Of a stretch of 5,400 bases of DNA, positions 5,355-5,400 are shown piece by piece. The stretch lies in assembly GCA_937892085.1 (NCBI GenBank), contig CALAVD010000320.1, positions 1-5,400 on the forward strand. Direction: 5' to 3'. Every line of letters starts with the position of its first letter. Within the stretch, counting starts at the first letter, position 1. This DNA comes from an uncultured Prevotellaceae bacterium (GTDB taxonomy: Bacteria; Bacteroidota; Bacteroidia; Bacteroidales; Muribaculaceae). Below the pieces are notes generated by a model, which saw only the letters and a program-made list of their open reading frames with translations, was not told the origin of the DNA and did no database searches. Position numbers and translations under genes: made by a program.

Positions 5355-5400
5355 ATTGTGAATTATGCATTGACACCTCATGGGGGGCGCTTCGCTTAAA

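Noticed and set aside
5353..5400. End of a minus-strand gene (15 open codons ending with a TAA at 5355-5353)
   Set aside because: Too short to distinguish from chance. A converging gene is possible but lies beyond the window.

Overview
The window looks like a chromosomal housekeeping segment of a Bacteroidales bacterium (Bacteroides, Prevotella or Muribaculaceae type). The evidence is a TAnnTTTG-type -7 promoter box, AT-rich leaders instead of strong Shine-Dalgarno sites, a GldH lipoprotein, and a ZapA / RNase Y / PSP1-domain protein set with Bacteroidetes-style sequences. I cannot fix the genus. All supported genes lie on the + strand and read as one long, tightly packed series that ends in a strong intrinsic terminator.

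Layout. Bases 1-135 are an AT-rich control region with a perfect -7 box on each strand. The minus-strand box points to a divergent gene whose possible start codon is at the window edge. A 97-aa heptad-repeat coiled-coil protein (136-429) is followed after 9 nt by zapA (439-738). A 154-nt non-coding gap (739-892) holds a long imperfect hairpin with a U-rich tail and may encode a small structured RNA; a 6S-type RNA is my best guess, not a proven one. Next come RNase Y (rny, best start 893, ending 2434) and, 11 nt later, a PSP1/RicT-type protein (2446-3798) with two six-cysteine clusters and a basic disordered tail. GldH lipoprotein (GTG start, 3808-4311), a four-helix GtrA-family membrane protein (4334-4810), and a secreted protein made of six 20-residue repeats (4807-5265, overlapping gtrA by 4 nt) follow. 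A hairpin with a UUCG loop (5332-5354) closes the unit.

How the genes fit together. The first pair probably acts on the FtsZ ring: ZapA with an adjacent coiled-coil partner. The middle pair probably acts on mRNA turnover: membrane-anchored RNase Y next to a homologue of RicT, which in Bacillus subtilis belongs to the complex that steers RNase Y cleavage. The last three genes are envelope or secreted proteins; the gtrA/repeat-protein pair looks like an accessory module joined to the end of the conserved block.

Most worth a second look: the 60-bp tandem-repeat secreted protein coupled to GtrA, the RNase Y-RicT linkage with its 6+6 cysteine arrangement, the coiled-coil/ZapA pair, and the structured gap upstream of rny.
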